A stretch of DNA of 17,328 nt from JBAUHN01 sp049680295 (lineage in GTDB: Bacteria; Pseudomonadota; Alphaproteobacteria; Rhodobacterales; Rhodobacteraceae): the NCBI GenBank assembly GCA_049680295.1, contig JBAUHN010000044.1, positions 1 through 17,328 of the forward strand, read 5' to 3'. Of the stretch, positions 15,001 to 17,328 are shown one piece after another; the first letter of the stretch is position 1; each line of letters opens with the position of its first letter. The notes under the pieces are model-generated. The model saw nothing but the letters and a program-made list of their open reading frames with translations, was not told the DNA's origin and did no database searches. The position numbers were made by a program, and so were the translations under genes.

Positions 15001-15609
15001 TCAGGATTTTGGAGCATTTGCATTTCTGCCTGCCAAAATAACGCTAATTGTATAGGCTGCCTGTGGCGACAGACCCGCCATGATCCCAGCCGCCGCATCC
15101 GGTCGCATCCGGCCCAGAAAACCGGCCGCGAAATCGGGTTCCATCGTTTCAAACAGGGCGGCGGCATCTTTTGGTTTCATATTTTCGTACACAGTCGTCA
15201 AACGCAGCAGGTCGTCTTCGGCAGCGGTGTCGGCAATTGCAAGCGTGGCACGCAGCTTTGCTTCGGCATCTTCCAATTCCTTCATCCGCGCGGCGATATG
15301 CTGATCTGCAACTGTAAGCGCCTTTAGACGGACATCTATCTGTCTTTCCTGCTCCGATATACGCTGCTCACGAGACTGGAAAGCGGCCAAAAGGGCCGTC
15401 AGTTTTGCTTGCGAAGGCGTGCCGTCTGACATCTCTTGTTCCGCGTTTTTGGCAACGGAGCTTTCGTCCGCGGCCGCGGTGTCCTTGGCAATTGCCTGAC
15501 CAACCCCTGATCCAAATCGCAAAATGGATGAGGCAATAAGCAGGCTTGCGATAAACACGATTGAGCCGTGACCGGGCCTGCGCCGTCTTTTTGTTTGTTT
15601 GCCGCTCAT
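15001..15609 (-). CDS. MotE-like chaperone candidate (coiled coil plus MgtE-N-like domain)
   Basis: The 202-residue product has a basic N-terminus (KRRRRPGHG), one membrane or signal segment at about 15-33, a coiled coil at about 68-125 (REQRISEQERQIDVRLKAL), and a C-terminal helical domain at about 132-195. That domain has the repeat pattern of the MgtE N-domain family: YENMKPKDAAALFETMEPDF, AAGFLGRMRPDAAAGIMAGL. In Sinorhizobium, MotE of this build is a periplasmic chaperone for MotC. The gene overlaps the upstream 139-residue gene as ATGA (15606-15609) and precedes motA by 58 bases. It is unlikely to be a magnesium transporter because the channel part is absent. Family placement is good; the chaperone role is inferred. 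Confidence 0.7.
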   Translation of the reverse strand: MSGKQTKRRRRPGHGSIVFIASLLIASSILRFGSGVGQAIAKDTAAADESSVAKNAEQEMSDGTPSQAKLTALLAAFQSREQRISEQERQIDVRLKALTVADQHIAARMKELEDAEAKLRATLAIADTAAEDDLLRLTTVYENMKPKDAAALFETMEPDFAAGFLGRMRPDAAAGIMAGLSPQAAYTISVILAGRNANAPKS

Positions 15610-16025
15610 CCCACATTTTCCTCTGTTTTGTGACGCATAAACATTGGCTCAGCCGCCCCGGCCTTTGTTTTGGGTGTCTTTTTGCCTGGCGCTTTGACTT
15701 TGGCCGGCTTGGAAACTTCAGGCTCCACCGCGTCCGGCCTTTCGGGAATGTCGTGCAGAGATGCCATTTGCAGCTCCAGTCGCCGCGACATGTCTTCTGC
15801 CCGCTCGGTAAGATTGGTCAACGTTTGCGCGGATGCTGACGCGGTCGATTGTGCCGCTGACAGCGTTTTTGTCAGGTCGTCAACCTGTGCTGACAACACC
15901 GCAACTGCGCCGCCTACACCTTTTTCGAGATTGTTGAACCGGTTAAGACGACCGCCCAAAACAAAGCAATAGATGCCTGCACCCATGGCACCCACGGCAA
16001 GAAAGATATCTGCAATTATTTCCAC
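15606..16025 (-). CDS. Membrane-anchored coiled-coil protein of unknown function
   Basis: I do not recognise a named family for this 139-residue product. It has one N-terminal hydrophobic segment (about 4-24, ending GIYCFVLGGRL) and then a stretch that looks like a coiled coil (about 44-95; VLSAQVDDLTKTLSAAQSTA and RAEDMSRRLELQMASL). The tail is Pro- and Lys-rich (about 100-130; KPAKVKAPGKKTPKTKAG). It lies between fliL, 10 bases upstream, and the MotE-like gene, which it overlaps by 4 bases as ATGA, so it is co-expressed with stator-associated genes. A role at the motor is a reasonable guess from context only. Its tail could be cytoplasmic or periplasmic depending on anchor orientation. Confidence 0.75.
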   Translation of the reverse strand: MEIIADIFLAVGAMGAGIYCFVLGGRLNRFNNLEKGVGGAVAVLSAQVDDLTKTLSAAQSTASASAQTLTNLTERAEDMSRRLELQMASLHDIPERPDAVEPEVSKPAKVKAPGKKTPKTKAGAAEPMFMRHKTEENVG

Positions 16026-16035
16026 GTCCTGTTCC

Positions 16036-16521
16036 TCAATTCATCACAAATTCCATGACCAAAAGGTCTTTTACCATGCCCGGCCCCGTCACAATCTGAA
16101 CTCTGCGAAGCATTTGCGCGCGCAAACGTGTCAGGGCGGCGCGATCTTCTAAGTCGTGCAGTTCAAGGGCCCGCAAATAGCTGTTCAAGACATCCACAAC
16201 CCGGGGCAACAGCAGCTCTACATTTTCACGGTGGTCGGTCGGAACTTCGAGACTTGCACGGAACCGCAGATGTTGTTGAAGTCCCTGCGAAGACAGCGAC
16301 ACAGTCATTGGCGCGACATCTACAAAAGCGACTGCGGGCATCTGGTGCTGTGCATCTTCCTCAGCCGTTGAATGATCCGATTCGACCCCCAAAATCATAC
16401 CCGACCAGGTCGCATAAAACCCACCCGCACCCAGCAATACAGCAAGTAAAAGGCCAATGATTAAAGGCAGCTTTGACTTTTTCGGCGGTTCCTGAGGCTG
16501 TTCTGTATCCGGCTCTGACAT
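16036..16521 (-). CDS. fliL: Flagellar basal body-associated protein FliL
   Basis: FliL is a single-pass inner-membrane protein that forms rings around the stator and stabilises motor output. The 161-residue product has a polar N-terminus rich in Glu, Pro and Gln, a membrane segment at about 18-40 (LPLIIGLLLAVLLGAGGFY), and a periplasmic stomatin-like domain. Typical FliL features are FVDVAPMTVSLSSQGLQQHL, LRFRASLEVPTDH, then LLLPRVVDVLNSYLRALE and the C-terminal GPGMVKDLLVMEFVMN. Length is normal. It is the first gene of the minus-strand stator/export run and is divergent from fliF. A second FliL-type protein is encoded at 6094-6624. Confidence 0.92.
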   Translation of the reverse strand: MSEPDTEQPQEPPKKSKLPLIIGLLLAVLLGAGGFYATWSGMILGVESDHSTAEEDAQHQMPAVAFVDVAPMTVSLSSQGLQQHLRFRASLEVPTDHRENVELLLPRVVDVLNSYLRALELHDLEDRAALTRLRAQMLRRVQIVTGPGMVKDLLVMEFVMN

Positions 16522-16548
16522 CTATCTCGATCCATTTTTGAGAATTTC

Positions 16549-16554
16549 TTTATA
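16549..16554 (-). promoter_or_regulatory. Possible -10 element for fliL
   Basis: On the minus strand this reads TATAAA, 12 bases downstream of the CtrA-like box at 16567-16581 and 27 bases before the fliL ATG. The spacing would put the box around -32, as in CtrA-activated promoters. The call is by eye only. Confidence 0.35.
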
Positions 16555-16566
16555 GACCGCATCGCA

Positions 16567-16581
16567 CTAACCGATTGTTAA
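16567..16581. promoter_or_regulatory. CtrA-like box in the fliL/fliF divergent region
   Basis: The sequence is CTAA, seven bases, TTAA, one mismatch from TTAA-N7-TTAA. It lies midway in the 123-base gap between the fliL and fliF starts. Toward fliL a TATAAA follows at a suitable distance; toward fliF no clear -10 is seen. It is the second such box in the window, both in divergent flagellar promoter regions. Confidence 0.5.
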
Positions 16582-16634
16582 GTCTGATCGTTCATTGCTG
16601 ATGTCAGTGCCGCGGCAGAACGCCCAGGCGAGAC

Positions 16635-16639
16635 GGAGG
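16635..16639 (+). promoter_or_regulatory. Ribosome binding site for the fliF GTG start
   Basis: GGAGG ends 5 bases before the GTG at 16645 and supports this non-ATG start. No in-frame ATG or GTG with a comparable signal lies upstream in the divergent gap. Confidence 0.65.
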
Positions 16640-16644
16640 CAGAC

Positions 16645-17328
16645 GTGCAACAACTACTCAAGACCTGGAATGGGCTCGATCTCCGCCGTCAAATTACAAT
16701 TGTTGCGGCAACGGTGGCAGTGTTTTTTGCAATCACGGCGATGTCAAGAATGGCCACCACGCCGTCAATGACATTGTTGTATGCGGGCCTTGAAAACGGT
16801 GCGGCGGGCGATGTCGTACGCGCATTGGAACAACGCGGAGACGTCTTTGAGGTACGCGGCGGTTCAATTTTTGTGGACGCCAGCGCGCGCGACCAGCTTC
16901 GTATGACCTTGGCGAGCGAGGGATTGCCAGCCAACAGCACCAGCGGCTACGAATTGTTGGACACATTGTCGGGCTTTGGAACGACATCGCAGATGTTTGA
17001 CGCAGCCTATTGGCGCGCAAAAGAAGGCGAGCTTGCCCGGACCATCGTATCAAGTCCGTTTATTGCCGCAGCACGCGTGCATATTGCAAGCACCGGTTCA
17101 AACCCGTTCCAACGTCGCGTGACGCCGAAAGCGTCGGTTTCCGTATCTCCGGTCAGCGGTACCATTACGCCCGGGCAGGCCAAGGCGCTGCGGTATTTGG
17201 TATCCTCTGCAATCGCTGGTCTGGCGGCAGAAGATGTCTCGATTATTGATGCAAATGGCACGCTTGTTGGCGCTATTGATGACGCTGTTCCGGCGATTGG
17301 CGGTGACGATAAAGCGCAAGTTCTGCGT
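16645..17328 (+). CDS. fliF: Flagellar MS-ring protein FliF (5' part, cut by the window end)
   Basis: FliF forms the MS ring in the inner membrane, the base on which the rod, export gate and C ring assemble. The frame is open from GTG 16645 through the last base, giving 228 N-terminal residues of a protein that is usually about 550. A membrane segment lies at about 17-35. The YscJ/FliF ring-building domain follows: LLYAGLENGAAGDVVRALEQ, then SGYELLDTLSGFGTTSQMF, YWRAKEGELARTIVSSPFIA and AARVHIASTGSNPFQRR. After that comes the start of the second domain (VSGTITPGQAKALRYLVSSA). It is divergent from fliL. The C-terminal membrane segment and FliG-binding tail are outside the window. Confidence 0.94.
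   Translation, partial: MQQLLKTWNGLDLRRQITIVAATVAVFFAITAMSRMATTPSMTLLYAGLENGAAGDVVRALEQRGDVFEVRGGSIFVDASARDQLRMTLASEGLPANSTSGYELLDTLSGFGTTSQMFDAAYWRAKEGELARTIVSSPFIAAARVHIASTGSNPFQRRVTPKASVSVSPVSGTITPGQAKALRYLVSSAIAGLAAEDVSIIDANGTLVGAIDDAVPAIGGDDKAQVLR

Noticed and set aside
15001..15609. Possible magnesium transporter MgtE
   Set aside because: Only the N-domain-like helical repeats are present, with a coiled coil and one N-terminal segment; there is no CBS pair or channel domain.
1..17328. CRISPR arrays, tRNA or rRNA genes, prophage genes, riboswitches, strong intrinsic terminators
   Set aside because: None was seen on reading both strands; no regularly spaced repeats and no hairpin followed by a T-run at operon ends.

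Overview
The window is a flagellar gene cluster from an alphaproteobacterium, most likely a marine Rhodobacterales (roseobacter-type) bacterium. The evidence is the gene order (flgB-flgC-fliE-fliQ-flgF-flgG-flgA-flgH on one strand, fliL...motA...flhA-fliR-flhB on the other), a MotE-like gene beside motA, a short SAF-only FlgA, and CtrA-like boxes in both divergent promoter regions. No database search was possible, so the genus is not claimed.

Left edge (1-552): a decayed IS5-type transposase on the minus strand. It is broken by an in-frame TGA and loses family similarity after about 90 codons. It lies directly against the 3' end of fliI. Next comes fliI (minus), which powers flagellar export. 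A 60-85 bp divergent region with a CtrA-like box separates it from a tight plus-strand operon (1990-6624): rod proteins FlgB, FlgC and FlgF, distal rod FlgG, rod/MS-ring adaptor FliE, export-gate subunit FliQ, P-ring chaperone FlgA, L-ring lipoprotein FlgH, and a FliL-type membrane protein.

From 6618 to 16521 every gene is on the minus strand, so transcription runs right to left. The order in that direction is fliL, a small membrane coiled-coil protein of unknown function, a MotE-like chaperone candidate, motA, a large periplasmic helical-repeat protein, a flagellar-type lytic transglycosylase, flhA, fliR, flhB and a FliJ-like coiled-coil protein. Several junctions are ATGA or TGATG overlaps, which suggests translational coupling. 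At the right end a second divergent region with another CtrA-like box leads to the 5' part of fliF (MS ring), cut by the window edge.

Together the genes cover the export gate and ATPase, the rod and L ring, and the stator. Missing from the window are fliP, fliG, fliM, fliN, fliH, the hook and filament genes, and motB; those for FliP, FliN and FliH may follow fliF. The least understood part is the stator block. MotA is next to a MotE-like protein and a large signal-peptide-bearing repeat protein, instead of MotB, which suggests a MotC/MotK-like periplasmic motor accessory. The block also encodes one of two different FliL-type proteins and an uncharacterised 139-residue protein. Two 9-base homopolymers lie inside motility genes (G9 in flhA, A9 in the repeat-protein gene) and could be slippage sites.
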